Assembly (NCBI GenBank): GCA_004352715.1
Contig: SCFE01000089.1
Span: 522,478 to 586,477 of the forward strand
Length of the DNA: 64,000 bases
From: Hofstenia miamia
Taxonomy: Eukaryota > Xenacoelomorpha > Acoela
Reading direction: 5' to 3'
Below the pieces are notes generated by a model that had not been told where the DNA came from, searched no databases, and saw only the letters and a list, made by a program, of their open reading frames with translations. Shown one piece after another: positions 1 to 13,226 of this stretch. A program made the translations under genes and the position numbers. The stretch's first letter is position 1; the number at the start of each line of letters is the position of its first letter.

Positions 1-127
1 GAGGGATTGGACATTACTAAAAAATATTGAAGGCAAAAATGACTGAGTGCGAGATTGGTCTAGTCAATCAAGTGATTGCTCGTTATCGTCCACATAGAGT
101 TTCAAATTTCGTATTTTAATATGCTTC

Positions 128-1011
128 CTAGAAATACCATCCACTGTCATTAGAGCGTAGTGCATTTTCCAAAAGCTTCTTCTCAATCTTACGATCTGCC
201 TCACTCAACTCAGGTTTAACAAACACGTTGTAGTCGTTAAAAGATTTCAGCTTGGATGCCGAAGCAAGAATACAACGCCGTCTCCACACAGAGCCGACGT
301 CAACAATAATAGATCTTACCCGCTTATCGTCGAATTTACCCAGTCTAAACATGTCATTGACTGCATCGTTCGTACCAAGGATGTTAATAATTCTACCAAC
401 TTCTTTTCGATCGTGCATCAGACGGTCGGCAGTATTGTTGTCCTTAGATTCCGGAATACCGCTTAAAATAATCCGTTGCTGATGATCACCACGATGAGTT
501 GGGACCACGTTGCCGGATGCTGATCCATGCTTCATGCAGAAAACCATTTGCTCGTCTTCTAATCGTAGGCCTTGATGTCGGTTTCGAGTTTTGCAATTGT
601 ACTCCTGATAACAGATAATGAATTATTCGACTTTTTCATTAAATTCATGCATTATTGTACTAATCTTTCAAAATTTTGATTAATACGGTTCATTTGAAGC
701 TTTATTACGTTTTGAAGGTTTTTAATTGAATTGCCTAACTTCGATAATTCTGGGGAGAAAAGAAACTCAACTTCAAAAGATTTATTTGAGCATTCATTGC
801 ATATCTTAAGAAAGTTTCCTTCGTATTTTTTAAACAAAGCAACAAAATCTTTATCAAAACCTGAACATTTAGTATTAAAATGTAGACATTTTTTGCAGAA
901 AAAGCAAATGAATAATTTTTGTTCCTTTAAAATTCTGTCCTTACAGGAGGAGCAAACATTAATAATATCAGAATTTGTATTCTGTGATAAATCTTTTGAT
1001 ATACCTTTCAT
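128..1011 (-). pseudogene. LINE ORF1 remnant with PHD-like zinc finger
   Basis: Two minus-strand open stretches, 1011-652 and 547-128, make one decayed retrotransposon ORF1. The first carries a zinc-finger array (CSSC, then CFFCKKCLHF, then a C-x2-C pair near its end) like the PHD-type fingers of CR1-like LINE ORF1 proteins, followed by a short coiled-coil-like segment. A TAA at 652-654 and a later frameshift separate it from the second part. That part reads RIILSGIPES, then FRLGKF, then IIVDV and LSEADRKIEKKLLENA, the usual look of the nucleic-acid-binding half of LINE ORF1. Such proteins bind the element RNA in the cytoplasm. Nothing here is likely to be functional. The LINE assignment is fairly secure; the clade is not. 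Confidence 0.6.
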
Positions 1012-1100
1012 TTAAAAAGAAAGACAAATTATATAATGTAAATCAAATTGTTAATTTGACACAGAATAAAATTTCCTACCGTTCAGTATTTCCCACCAAA

Positions 1101-1330
1101 CAGGGTGTCAGTAAAGTCTGGATACGGGAAAATTAACTATTTTTCAATGTAGGCTTTAAAATTATTCATTTTTTTTGCATCCATGCTTCAAGAAAGATTT
1201 AAACTTATAGTTCTCAGTGGCTCTGAAGGCTTAATATAATAATTTAATGTACTTTATCCTAAAAGAAGTTCACTTGTTTAGATAGTGGCGAATTTATGAA
1301 ATTTTGTGTCCAGACTTTATGGACACCCTG
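1101..1330. mobile_element. Short inverted-repeat element (MITE-like)
   Basis: A 230-bp block has terminal inverted repeats. The left end reads CAGGGTGTCAGTAAAGTCTG and the right end is the complement of CAGGGTGTCCATAAAGTCTG, with two mismatches in 20. The interior is AT-rich with no ORF, as in non-autonomous DNA transposons. The flanks (AA and TG) do not give a clear target-site duplication, so the superfamily is not settled. Confidence 0.6.
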
Positions 1331-4300
1331 TGCGTGTCTGTAGGTCATTGCTTAAGACTTCAATCTTATCTAGTAGAAAGAAGATTTCAATGAATACTAT
1401 ATGGAATAAACTTATTGTGTTGAAACGTAAGCAGACGATAGATGATTTGATTTAAACTTTACTTACTGTTTGCTCAAGAGTTTTAGTTTGAATCAGTTTG
1501 TTTATTCAAATTAGTTCAAACTATCGTTTAATTAAATTTTAACAGTTAAATGTCATTTAAATGTTAAGCACTGCACCTGCCCAAGTCTACTTGGCTTAGT
1601 TAATTATCATTGCCTGGAAAATATGATTTCCAAAAAATAAGAATTATATAATGTTTAAAAATCACAATTTTGTAATAAAAACAATAAAAAATATTAAATA
1701 TTAAGGAGCACTATGTAAAGACTCGAGTATAGCAACCCTTTTGGGATTTAGTCGTGTAATTGTTTGTGACAGACATGAAAATTCTCGCTTTAGTTAGCGA
1801 AATACGTTTAATGTTTATAGTTTGCTTATAAGATTAATAACGGGTATACGCGTATTTGACAAAGACTGGCTGTATTTGGATCATGCTTATCTATAGTGTA
1901 TGTTAAAAAAGGTTAAACTAAGTTGGTTTATTTATAATTATTTTAGACTTTTTGTTTCCTTTTTAACATTAATAAACTACGTCCTGATCTGATACACACA
2001 ATCCTGACATCAACGCCTATGGAATAGAATGTAAATCTGATTTTTTCATAATCGGAATGGTATGTAAATCAAACCATGACTGTAATGGAGACAACAACTG
2101 GCATTTTCCCTTGATTCGCCATAGTCGCTCTATGTTCACTGTCTTTATAGAGATTTATTTTAGGCATGGTCTGGATGGAATATAACAATTGCAACATTTA
2201 ATTTAATAAATTTCCAACTGTATTTAACGGCTGTTTTACCGTCACTAATTAATTTGTGTATAGATATATTTAGAAAAAAATGTATATGCGTCTACGGTTC
2301 AATAACATTAATTATTAATATAGTGCAATATCCATAATCTTTGAGATTTTAAAATGCTGGATAAAACCTGTTTCAAAATTGAAATCGAATATGTTTGAAA
2401 CCAGGGATGTCGTTGAATACGCAAGAAGACGCCGTCATCTTATTTTTTTAAATTAAGGGGCACGTTCCTTCACTTTTTCTAATTTGCATTTCCTTTGGAC
2501 GTTCAATGTTATGATTTTCAAGACCCTAAATTTCTGGGGGGCAGGCATGGCTGCTGATAAACTGGAATTTTGCGACTTAGTTTACAGAAAACAGGAAATT
2601 ACAGTGAAAAGCAGATAGCACGCAAACAAGAATAAATTCATGTAGTAATAATAGTGAAAATAGAATGTGTACATATTTACATATAAACCATTTTGTATCT
2701 CAATTTTATTTAGCTCAGGAATGTGTCCTCCTTCCGGATTTTTGTAGAACAACATCTCTTATTGAATCAAAATAACAAGAGTTTTGGTATATGGCTATAA
2801 ACATGAATATTTAAATTCAAAAAACAAATTTTAGTCAGTTAGAAATTGGAGTTTGTATTAGTGTTAAATGGTTTCTTCTTTCGGCATTTGTAACGATGTT
2901 GTCGTCAAATATCCACTAAGTGTAATTCTGCGTTAAATATGCTCCATAATTTTCTTTATTTTGAAAGCTATGAGCAATTTCCTGACCATTAGAACAGTGA
3001 TGTGTATAAAGTTAACGATTGATTTACCTTGATCATGTGCATTGGTGGGATAATCTTTTAAACATTAAGCTTAATCAAGTTTGAAAAACTCTTTGAATTT
3101 CTGCAACAGTGATGATATTTGCATTGATAATGCTGTTTAGTATCAGGTATTACTGTCCAATAATGAACTTTTCCTCAATACTTTTTGAAAATAATGTTTA
3201 ATAAAATTTAATTCGACATGAAAATTTATACTTGTACAAATGTATGTATTGATGTTTATCTAATTTTCGGAAATGTTAAGTACACAGCTTACAGAAATCC
3301 CAGGCTATTATTTTTATATCGACCTAGTCTGAGATCAGGCCTTATCTTAAGAATTGTTTGCAACTGCACATTTTGAAATAAAAAAGATCTCAGAAGGCAC
3401 AATTAGTTTTAAAATAGGTGCATAATAAACAATAAGTACACTAAATACTGACCAAGGACAGACTGAAACTGACCTGGGCGGCATTCCCCTACTTTCCTAT
3501 GCAGGATGTATGATGGGTATCAGAAATACAAAGCTGTTAAAAATATTCATGGCCTTTTTCACGTCAGGAAAGGGAATATGTTTCAATGTTACAATTTCAC
3601 ATTTATAGATTTACAACTGCACATTTGTGAAGTACAACTGCACAAATTTGTTACAGCTACACACTAAAATAAGGGTTTTCTGAGATCTTCACAATCTAAG
3701 TGTTAATATACAACATAAATTCAGTATTCACCTGATAATCCAATATTATAGCTAGGGAATTATTAAAATTTTTTGCTTCTCCTAATGGAAATGGAAAAGG
3801 GCTCGCGAAATTGTGTTTTTCATGATTTTGCTTTCTAGGCTTTTGCAAGCATCCAGCAAAGAGCCTAAATCCTTCTAATATTCAACAGAGATCAACATCA
3901 TTTCTTTGTACTTTAATGTTTATCTAAGTGCTTGTTCAAGTGAGTGTGGGATCACACATAAGGTATTTTTGTATTAGAGAATTTACATTTAATTAAATTT
4001 CCCTCACAAGTTGCAATGTGATTCTTAGCGCACTATTCTGAAAAAGAATAGTTTCATCTTAGAAAACTGAAAACAAGTGATTTTCTGATATCGATACAAA
4101 TTATACATTTTTGCAACCCCATCTCACAAAATCTACAAAATGACCATTTACATTAACCCTACTATCGTGTGCTGTAACCCCCAATAGGTGTTGCCGGCAT
4201 CATTCCTTTGCATGACTTCTCCATTGCATTTCAGAGTTGGATTCTCGCATTATCGCCACTCAAGGAAAATCATTCAATCAAAATATTTTTTCATAATTTA

Positions 4301-6865
4301 TTGGATTTTCTGGTAATACATGTAATTGATTGATAATTGTTTATAACGACCGCGACTTAAAAACTGTAGTAAACGAGTGATAATACCAAGCATGCGTGCT
4401 AAAAACTATGCTCTTCCCAGTAATATGTGCTATAATTTTACCATCAGCGCTGAGTTCTCAGGGCATCGAAGACATATGTCTGTACTTAAAGGTTATTCAT
4501 TTAAATTTAGAGCATTAAATTTCAGTAAGCAACATCTAATTTATTGTCTTATTTTCCAAAAATGTCGATAGCTATGTTTTCATTATTTGTCAGTGAAAAA
4601 TTTTATGGACGCACACAATGTTAGCTTCTTTATAAGAAGACATAATTTGCTATGCTGTATTATAAATATGGGCAAATATTGCTCCCAGTTATTCAAACGT
4701 GATAATTTAGATTTGATATTATCCAGTCATTTTTGTCAGTTTATAGCTTTTAGTGATCACTCTAGAAAAAGTATCTTTGACCTATTATTCTAATTATTTT
4801 TAATAGGTCATTTATTTTATATTACGATCACAACTGTAATGTCATCTATGCATTAATAATATCGCCTTGAAGATTTGTGAAGAAAGGGGAAGAGGAATAC
4901 AATTTGTTTATTACATAAAAGCATTTGAAAAGCGGCAGACTGAAGCAGCTAAAAGCATTTTAATCTTTTTTCGCCCTCTGGCATCTCTTATTATTGATGC
5001 ATATTATTTTCTGTTAATTACGCTTTCGGTCGCGAGTGTAAATAATAGATGGGGCGTTTTTTTTCATTAGCCATTTAATAAGTTTCGCATTGTTAGTATC
5101 TCATTACAGCTGTGTAGAAATTAATGTGGTAATCGACCTGCTTCATTTCACTAATGAATCAAATAATGCTTTTGTATTTGACGCATTTTCTATTTCCACT
5201 TTAATTAAATTTATTTTGTCGAAACATACGCTGCATTCTGTTTAAAATGCGAAACGTTCAATCATTGATTGTTTTACTCTGATTTCTTACTTATTTCACA
5301 CGAAGCTTGGAGTGTTTTACAATTTTTTTCTTAGGGGTTCAGTTATTGGATGAAATTCACTGTGATTTTGGCAAACATAGGGGCATGGATAGAGTTCGTC
5401 AATTATTTAGATTATGCTGATACATATTTTTCATGCAAACGTTATTTTAAGTTTAGGTTTTGTTGCTTTACTGTATCATGTCAATGACCTCATCTCTAGA
5501 GGAATAAGGAAGCATATGATATATTTAGCGTTATATAACACCATTCTTGTATATTTAAAATCTTTGATGTAGAAGTTGTTAATGGTGAAAATTGCTTAAA
5601 TTTGATCAAAAATGTATATCCTTGCATCATACTAGTACTGTACTGTATAGGTTTTCATTCAGATTCCGTAAAAAAAATTCTAAAAAACAGTGGCCACATA
5701 TTTTTTGTGAAATTTGTAAATTATAAATTGAACAAAATTTTCCTTGATTTCATTGAAGAATCTATTTTTTAATTAAAATGTTTATATAATCGAATTATTT
5801 TTTATTTTCCTCATGTTGTATAAATTCATTTAAAATGCGTGTCTCAATATGCCATATAAACATAAAGCATCATTCACACATGCACAGATTTATGATGTAT
5901 GGAGATATTGTAAGCGAAGTATTAAACTACGTACACGCGATTTGTAAATTGACCTGATACCACTCGAGTTTTAAAGTTTCTTAATCGCTTGTCTTTTGAA
6001 TTTTCAGCGCTCCTCGTAGTTAAAGTCCTACTTTACAAATTTCTTATAAGTATATATTGTATATTCTAAAATTAATGCTGCACGCAGAATTTATTTAACA
6101 AGATGTACATCACTCTAAAAATATCAAAAATAAAGTCTCTACCAACTCAAGAGGCTAGTAAAATTTTGAAATTTTTAAGCAAAAAACTGTTTCTTTTGTT
6201 TACATTTGCATGATGACCGGACTGTGATATTGTTTTAATTTCGTTGAAAAATGTGTGTTTTTCTTCACATAAAATGTTAGAGCAACGAGACGCAATTGAA
6301 ATTCTGATTAAATCTCTGTCGAAAGAAACAATTATTGGAATGTCAGATTATAAAACTTGAGGTCTTTGCTTACTGTGTGTGGTAATTTCTCCGCTTAAAA
6401 AACAGAATTACTATTGTTAAAAAATATCTTTGTTTTGATATAGCGTTGACCTTGCTTCGATAATCATGGAAGATGTTTCGAATTCATGTAGTTTCGCTGT
6501 ATTAAATGAATTTAATGGCATACGCATTTTTTCAGTTGACAAAGACTTTTTACTTTCCCTGTAGTTTTGATGATATTAGACGGTTTAACTGTTTGTTCTT
6601 ATCGAAATTTCTTCGATCTCGTCAATAACTTAAGTTCATAACTATAACATCCAATTTTGCTTAATGGATGGCCCACAGTTTTAAAGAGTTAGCTTTATGC
6701 TGACTGGGAATTTTTTAAATTTTTGATGGTTTATTGAAACAAGTAGATTGTAGCGCTTATGACTCAAGAACTAATACAGATTTCCAAAATCTAAATACAT
6801 GAGTGTTTATTTTTTTTATTTACGTTGTAAAATCGCGCTTGGTTGCTGTTGTATTAAGTCATAGG

Positions 6866-6960
6866 TCGTGGTTAATTCGGCGCTGCACCCTCTGAATTTG
6901 CGCACAGCACACCTCAATAGGTCTGGTGGTATATCTATACATGTATAAAAAGAAACATTT
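6866..6960 (+). repeat. Dispersed repeat family, copy A
   Basis: One of three related segments in the window (others at 34805-35060 and 54291-54510). The shared core is CCTCTGA, then TTTGCGCACAGCA, then CCTCAAT, followed by a segment ending near AAGAAACA. This copy is short and is followed within 50 bases by the inverted-repeat element at 7005. No coding potential is seen. Confidence 0.5.
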
Positions 6961-7065
6961 TTATTATTTGATCACGGGAAGCGTAAAGCAATTTGGGGTT
7001 TATCAGTAGGCCCCTGCGAGCCCAGTATTTCTGGCATGAGCCGAACCCGAGCCGAGCCTTAGGGT

Positions 7066-7495
7066 GCATTTACACAGAAAGCTTGCGATATAGCACTTGT
7101 ATTTTTAACACATGTTTTAAGATAGTTGAATTCACACAGAAAGCGAGCGATAAAGCCAATCTTGAGATTTAAACAAGAGGAAATAAAGGAGGGTATTCAC
7201 ACAGAGAGATTGCGATATCGCGCTTGCAATTTAAACACATGTTTTAAGATAGTAGTATTCACACAGACGACGTGCGCTTGCTATATTTTTTAACACATGT
7301 TTTAAGATAGTTGAATNNNNNNNNNNNNNNNNNNNNNNNNNNNNNNNNNNNNNNNNNNNNNNNNNNNNNNNNNNNNNNNNNNNNNNNNNNNTTTTAACAC
7401 ATGTTTTAAGATAGTTGAATTTACACAGAAAGCGAGCTTGCGCTTGCGATAGATTTCTAGCAATGTATTAATACGAGAGTGTTCACACAGAACGC
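7066..7495. repeat. Tandem repeat, about 62-65 bp period
   Basis: Units begin with TTCACACAGAAAGCGAGC-like sequence and end with TTTAACACATGTTTTAAGA. The ACACAGA phrase recurs near 7072, 7134, 7199 and 7261, then again on the far side of the assembly gap (7317-7391). Units are diverged and vary in their middle third. The gap falls inside the array, so the copy number here is unreliable. Confidence 0.65.
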
Positions 7496-7837
7496 GAGCT
7501 TTTAATTGCTATTAGGAAAATATTCAATAATATTCTCTACACATTGTTATATTTTATTGCATTTGAGCGAATCAAAGTGGATAATTTTTAATATGTAAAC
7601 ATTATTACAATTTAATTGATCTTTATGTAAATAACTAACTGAAAATCATTTGATACAATGGAATCTACATGTATGCGATTAGACAGCCTATTAAATTCTT
7701 CATTAAAATTATTGTTTTTCTTAAATTATTTAATATTTTGATAAACCTCAATGCAATTTATATTTTTTGAAATTCTAAATTACGGGTGAATTAAAAAACT
7801 TTTTCTAATTTAGGCAGATTTTTAAGAATATAGAAAT

Positions 7838-7905
7838 CAAAACATTTTTTATTAATAGCAGTTACTATAGTTCAACTAGTAACTGCTATAAATAAAAAAT
7901 TTTGT
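7838..7905. repeat. Imperfect hairpin, 12-bp perfect core arms
   Basis: ATAGCAGTTACT (7855-7866) and AGTAACTGCTAT (7878-7889) are exact complements around an 11-base loop. The pairing extends outward through an A/T-rich stretch to about 26 bp with few mismatches. It lies inside the inverted-repeat element 7005-8508 and may be the centre of a nested MITE. Confidence 0.5.
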
Positions 7906-9260
7906 GGACAAAACCTATTTTACAAATATGTTAAATAAATAATTCGTATATATATATTTCGACTTGTTGGTTGTATTGTAAAAGTAAAAATAGTATCAGT
8001 AAAAACTATTGAATAAAAGTACAAAGAAATTATATAACGAATAAATATACGGAAAAACGTTAGTTTTGGAAACTTAATAAATTAGCGTGATGTCATTCGA
8101 TTTTGATTAAATATACCTTACAGTATACCATTAAAATGCGTATACCATATAATAATGCGTATACATCATACAATATACCAAATATATCTCCCAAACGGAC
8201 ACCCGCCGACGTAGGAATTTCCTATAAATAAATCATTTATATATATATATATATATATTAATAGGATTCCTATATAGGATTATAAATATGGACAATTCTG
8301 TATACAGGGCTAGATGAGATATAGCTAGATGCTAGATCTAAATGTTTGTGATCGTAATGAATGCTACTACAGTAAACCAGCAATTAATATATTTTACACG
8401 TGTTTGCTTGGAAATTCAAGGCTCGGCTCGGGCTCTGCTGAATGTTTTTAAAAGTGCTTGAACAAAGCTCACGAGCCCGAGTCCGAGCCCTCGCATCAGG
8501 GGCCTACTTTTCATCTGGTCTATCATTGCCGAGTCAGAAAAGCGCAGGCGTCAATGTTAATTCACAATTTTTGTCCCATGTAAAATTTAGAGATTTATTG
8601 TACTTTCCCTGTAAATTCAAGTTTAAATTTTTATCTGAGTTCTGCATGATATTGAAGCGTTGTAAGAATTGAATTGATATGTATTTACAATTTTATGTCG
8701 CTGTTTTAAGTAACACAATATATGTAAAATTTAGTGATAATGTATTAATTTAAAATTGTCCATTTGCTTTGATCCGTTAATTATTTTTCAATCGGGAGAA
8801 TTCAAGATTGGAATTAGCAAAATGTCAGTGTTTCAATTTCCCTCAACAATTTCACTTCAGCACTCTGATTAGGCGAACAGCTCTTCATAGATGGTCCGCA
8901 ACCGCCCGTCAAAAATGTTTTCGTACCCGTGTCCACCCATGAATTTACATGAGCAAGTTCTCAATTCACTGCAATAAAAATTTATTTTGTTAATGCGCAT
9001 ATTTAAATATTTTAGATATTTTCAAAAATAAGCTAATACCACATTTCAATTATCGCAATATACATCAATTACTTTTGAATGTAGCAATTATTTATTTTTT
9101 GACATTTTTAATGCTTTTACCCATAACGATGATGTCATTTGGCTTTTACGTGCACTTGTCAAATTGTTGTTTCTCGCGCTTATTTAACAGCACTTAAGAT
9201 CTCAATGCGATGTCTCACCTACATCAAAGAGATCGCAAAGGTATCCTTACTTTCCGAGCC

Positions 9261-9286
9261 AGGGCTACCTCATAAGAGGTAGCCTT
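9261..9286. repeat. Tight GC-rich hairpin
   Basis: GGCTACCTC, a four-base ATAA loop, then GAGGTAGCC form a perfect 9-bp stem. Weaker pairing continues outward. It is isolated in AT-rich intron sequence and could be two abutting transposon ends. No function is implied. Confidence 0.45.
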
Positions 9287-10128
9287 GACCGAGCATAACT
9301 ATTTGTTAGTATGTTTATATTAATTGTTACTTTCTTGTCAACCTAGATTAATTTAAAATTTTGGCTGTCGTACGTCGAATTGTCGCGAAGCAATTGTATT
9401 TAATGACATCGCGAAAATCAATTTGCAATCAATTAAGAGTTGTTAAAAGTTTAATTTCGACCCGTACGATTAAAGTTCTGAGTTTATTAACTATTTATGA
9501 GAAATTAATGGTAATAGAATAGAATAGTATATTTTATTAAAAAAAACTATAATAAACTGGAAAATTAAAACTAGTTTAAAAAATAAACACATTTTTACAT
9601 TTCTGATTTGATAAAACGGAACAGAATGGAAAAAACTGATGTTTTCTTTGCTCTCCTTTATATTTTTTATAACAATAATGACTAGGTCTAGGTAAAACTT
9701 TAGAAGTCATTGAAAAAAGTAAATGAATTCGTGAAAAGATTTTCTCATATAGAAGTAATGATTTTCTATATCTGTTATTTAACAATTTCCTGGAATTTGA
9801 GATCTCCAAATTATGATATAATTAATTTTTTCCGCCCATCACTGTAATCTCTGTAGTTTCAAATTAAGTTTTTTCGGAAGATGTGCAAAATCTATGGCAC
9901 TTTGCACATTAGCATGGTACACTATTTCCAATTTAGTTTTACTAATTATTGGCTTAAGCAATTTCATACCATATACACGGCTACTGGCTTTTTAACTATA
10001 TTTGTAATATGTGGTGGTCCTAACTTAGTTTATCAGCTATGGTGACAACCAAAAATTAAATATGATTGCATATGGTTAGATCAGTTTTTTGTTAATCAAT
10101 TATTTATTTTTGGTCAGGTTTAGTTTAA

Positions 10129-10465
10129 CTAAATTGGAATGACAACATTATTGAATTTAGTTGTAAAAATATTTTCAGAGAATACAGGTGCCACAGTACA
10201 AACATCATCAGCATATTTAATAATGAGGTTGTTGCCATTCGAGGTTTGAAGGTCACATAAGAAAATGCAGAGTAGTGTTGATCCCAGAACAGATCCCTGG
10301 GGTACAGCACTACGAACACTAGCCAAGCAACTCTTGTGATGCCTAATTTTGACTTGCTGTGATCTTTCAATCAGGTAAACTCCAATCCATTTAATAAATC
10401 CTCCAGGGAAATTCAATTGTGATAGTTTTTAAGAAGAAATTAATGAGATACCGTCCAACATCTCT
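10129..10465 (-). pseudogene. Non-LTR reverse transcriptase fragment
   Basis: The minus strand reads LDGIS, an in-frame stop, then NFPGGFIKWIGVYLIERSQ, VPQGSVLGSTLLCIFLCDL and KYADDV. These are the palm of a LINE reverse transcriptase: the PQGSVLG block and the YADD catalytic box in the right order and spacing. The style matches CR1/Jockey-type elements. Only about 110 codons remain, so this is a truncated copy. Confidence 0.8.
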
Positions 10466-11353
10466 ACATGAGGTAATATTCGTGTGTACTAACAGAAAAA
10501 CCGTAGCTGAATTTCCTAACATATGAAACGTGTTCAACTTGAGAGGTTCTACTGCATGTCGTGAAGCTTATTGTTATGCTTACGAGAAACTTCATGCGGT
10601 AGATCGCTGAATTATTATCAAACATAAAGCTGAATGAACTTCGCTGTTTGTTTAATTAGATTATCAACTTTTCAAATGTATGATTATTGCTACCATTTTT
10701 ATTGATAAATTAAATTGCTTTTAATGTCAATCTTGTTGTATAGGATATTTATTAATAGAGATGATGCAAGTAATGAAAGTTGAAACACGTTTGCATCAAA
10801 AAAAGAAAGGTTCTGTGCAAAGGGAAGTTGGAAAAGCTTTCACTGAAAAAGCTTTTAGTTGACTATTTTTTGCCAAAAGGCGGCGGATGTCCTCTCATTT
10901 GGGTTCTTTTTTATTTAAGTTAATATAGAGCGTGTAATCCTTCTGCATTAGACTTTCAATTGGTCAGCAAACTGGTGCTGGAAGGGACACTTAAGTTGCC
11001 ATTTCTTGCAATTTGTTGCATAATGAGCACAGGAATCGCATTAAGTTCAATTCTTCTAAATGCAATACATACATTCTGAGTTGTATTCACACTAGTTCTA
11101 CTGAGTTGTAATTCATTACCCACAATTAGCTTGGTTCAACAAATGCCATGATGACATTTATCTATGTTGTTCTTATGAAAAACTGCATAGAAATGGTTAA
11201 AAAGTTATTTTATTTCTGTTTGAATAGTCATTGTTAAACCTGAATTCTATGCCTGGAGCGACATTTTGATTGTGACGTTTGAATAATAAAAACGTGTTAT
11301 ATTCATCGTTTCAACAAAGGTTAGTAAAAGACACCTGCATATTTTCCATTATA

Positions 11354-11558
11354 TTACCTTTTTCTGATTTCTTGTTCTATTTTGGTTTTCCAATCTACCA
11401 ATGCATATGCGACGTTCCATCTTGCGCTTAGGTCTTTTGAAAACTCAGGTGAGGCATACACTGCTTTTCTATAGGTTTGATAAGATTGAACCATCGACAT
11501 CATATTTTGGCCAGTTGCATAATTTTTAGCTTTAGATTCCAAACATTTTTGTTGTCAT
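11354..11558 (-). CDS. Unidentified small ORF or exon
   Basis: The open frame on the minus strand contains MSMVQSYQTYRKAVYASPEF and later ARWNVAYALVDWKTKIEQE. Its composition is more protein-like than the low-complexity ORFs around it. It ends at a TAA that overlaps a good donor-like site (AAAAAG then GTAATA), so it could be an exon rather than a complete gene. There is no ATG in frame at the start; the first in-frame stop upstream is a TGA near 11565. I do not recognise the family. It could be a retrogene fragment, an exon of a nested gene, or chance. Confidence 0.25.
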
Positions 11559-13226
11559 GTGATGACGTCACGAAATGTGTTAATAATTGGGGAAATTTTG
11601 AAAAGTTGAATGTTTGAAAGACATTTTTCCTTTGTTTCCATATTTTGCAAGTTAATATGATATATAGTGAGAAGTACTAAGAAAAATCCGCTGCCTAAAC
11701 AATAATAGTGCAAATTCTGCATAATTTCAAAATAACACGTAAAATCCAATTTTTTAATATTTTGACACAAATAGGCCTAACTTTATATAGAATTGATATT
11801 TTATTTTTACATGAAATTTGGCACTGTAGTTACTTGTTATGTAAGGAACAATTTGGTAAAAAATTGTTTTTTCATATTTCTGGTAATGCCTCAAAAAATA
11901 TTACTTTTTCTACATTTAGTTGTTTTCTTCATTGTAAATTTAGGAATTATTTGACAAAAATTGAATTTGTATTTCAGCTGCTGAGTAAAAATTGTATTCT
12001 TCGGAGAGGAAACCATATTTGGGACAGCAAACCCGGAGATTGCAAACACAGGCGAAATAAAAGAAATCACCAGTTGCTGAAAAAATTTACCCGCGATCAA
12101 TTTTTTTAATTGTTCTAATCAAATATTGAATTTTACGGTAGCTAAAATAGGCTTTGGAACGCAATGGTTTCTACCGGGGGCTAGTTGGGTTCAACCAATG
12201 ATGCGCTTTGATATTTACCTTATTGTCGAAAATATTTATTACATTAACTTTTATATCGCAATGTATTCGTGCAAAATTTTCAATGGTGTAAAATTAATTT
12301 GAAAAATAGCGAAAAATGTTAGTTTTTGGGTTTATTGTTCGGGCTTGCTATTTATGTTCAAAATCATCATTTTTGTGCCTCATATCCTATAAAAAATTCT
12401 AAATTTGGTGCAATTATATATTGTCTGTTAAAAAACAGGTTTTTCTCTGAATCGAATTACTGTCATTTTCAGAACTTCTTACAAAACCTCGAGGCCTATG
12501 TTTGTTAATTGACTATAAATAAAAATAGAATTTGTTATTGGAATTTGGAAATCCTACCAAACCCAACTGCAATTGTTCATGTTTTGTGCATTGAATCTCT
12601 TAAATAAATGTCACATGTCTTTTTTGCTCACCCACAGAATGAGCTTTGAAACGATGAGATTTAAACTTCACTCTTTCTTCTGTCTGAAGTTATTCCTCCT
12701 CAGTGATTAAAGCGGTTAAAAGTGAATGTAGACACAATACTAAGCTCATTACCATAAATTTTAATGCAACGTATTCTTCTCTAATTATCATTTCTACTAA
12801 TTTATTGTAGATTTCTATAGAGTGAACGGCTTTGAAGTGAGTTTAAATTAGTTTTACCAATTTACAACTGAAGGATAGAGCGACGTACTTTTAATTTATT
12901 GTTTTTCCCTTTTGTCCAATGCATTTGAAAATGTTAATGGATAAAGTTTTTAAGTGATCAAAAGCGTTATGCAAAGTTGTTTTCAATAATTGTTACGCAA
13001 TGTGTATTTCCTTAACGTATATTCATGCCAAGTTGTCATAATGTACTCAAAACCAATTACCCTTCACTATAATTGTATGGGCTACCTTTTAGTTCATTTA
13101 GCAATTTTACAGATATTTTCAACCCTTTTGTGGAATAAAATGCGAATTTCTTTAATCAGTTATAATATCTTGCGACAAGCAACACAAGAAATATGCGTAC
13201 TTTCATGTGGTATATTTTACATTATA
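11559..13226. other. AT-rich intron sequence, nothing recognised
   Basis: Open frames here (for example at 11708-12109 and 12990-13295 on the + strand) are rich in Phe, Leu, Ile, Asn and Lys, as expected for stop-poor T-rich DNA. They show no motif or splice context. Confidence 0.5.

Larger units (their letters stand above)
7005..8508. mobile_element. Inverted-repeat DNA element, hAT-like ends
   Basis: The ends are AGTAGGCCCCTG (7005-7016) and its exact complement CAGGGGCCTACT (8497-8508). Inside each end lie further GC-rich inverted blocks around GAGCCGAACCCGAGCCGAGC (left) and GGCTCGGCTCGGGCTC (from 8420), which stand out in this AT-rich DNA. The left part is filled by a tandem repeat with a 75-base N gap (7317-7391), and the rest has no ORF. 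The flanks TTTATC and TTTCATC might be a decayed target duplication but are not clean. The TAGGCCCCTG-type end recalls hAT elements; this is provisional. Confidence 0.55.

Noticed and set aside
7066-7495. CRISPR-like array
   Set aside because: Units are diverged, spacers are not unique sequences of constant size, and the DNA is eukaryotic.
10125-10370. Second minus-strand ORF over the LINE fragment
   Set aside because: It is a shadow of the reverse transcriptase frame that carries PQGSVLG and YADD.
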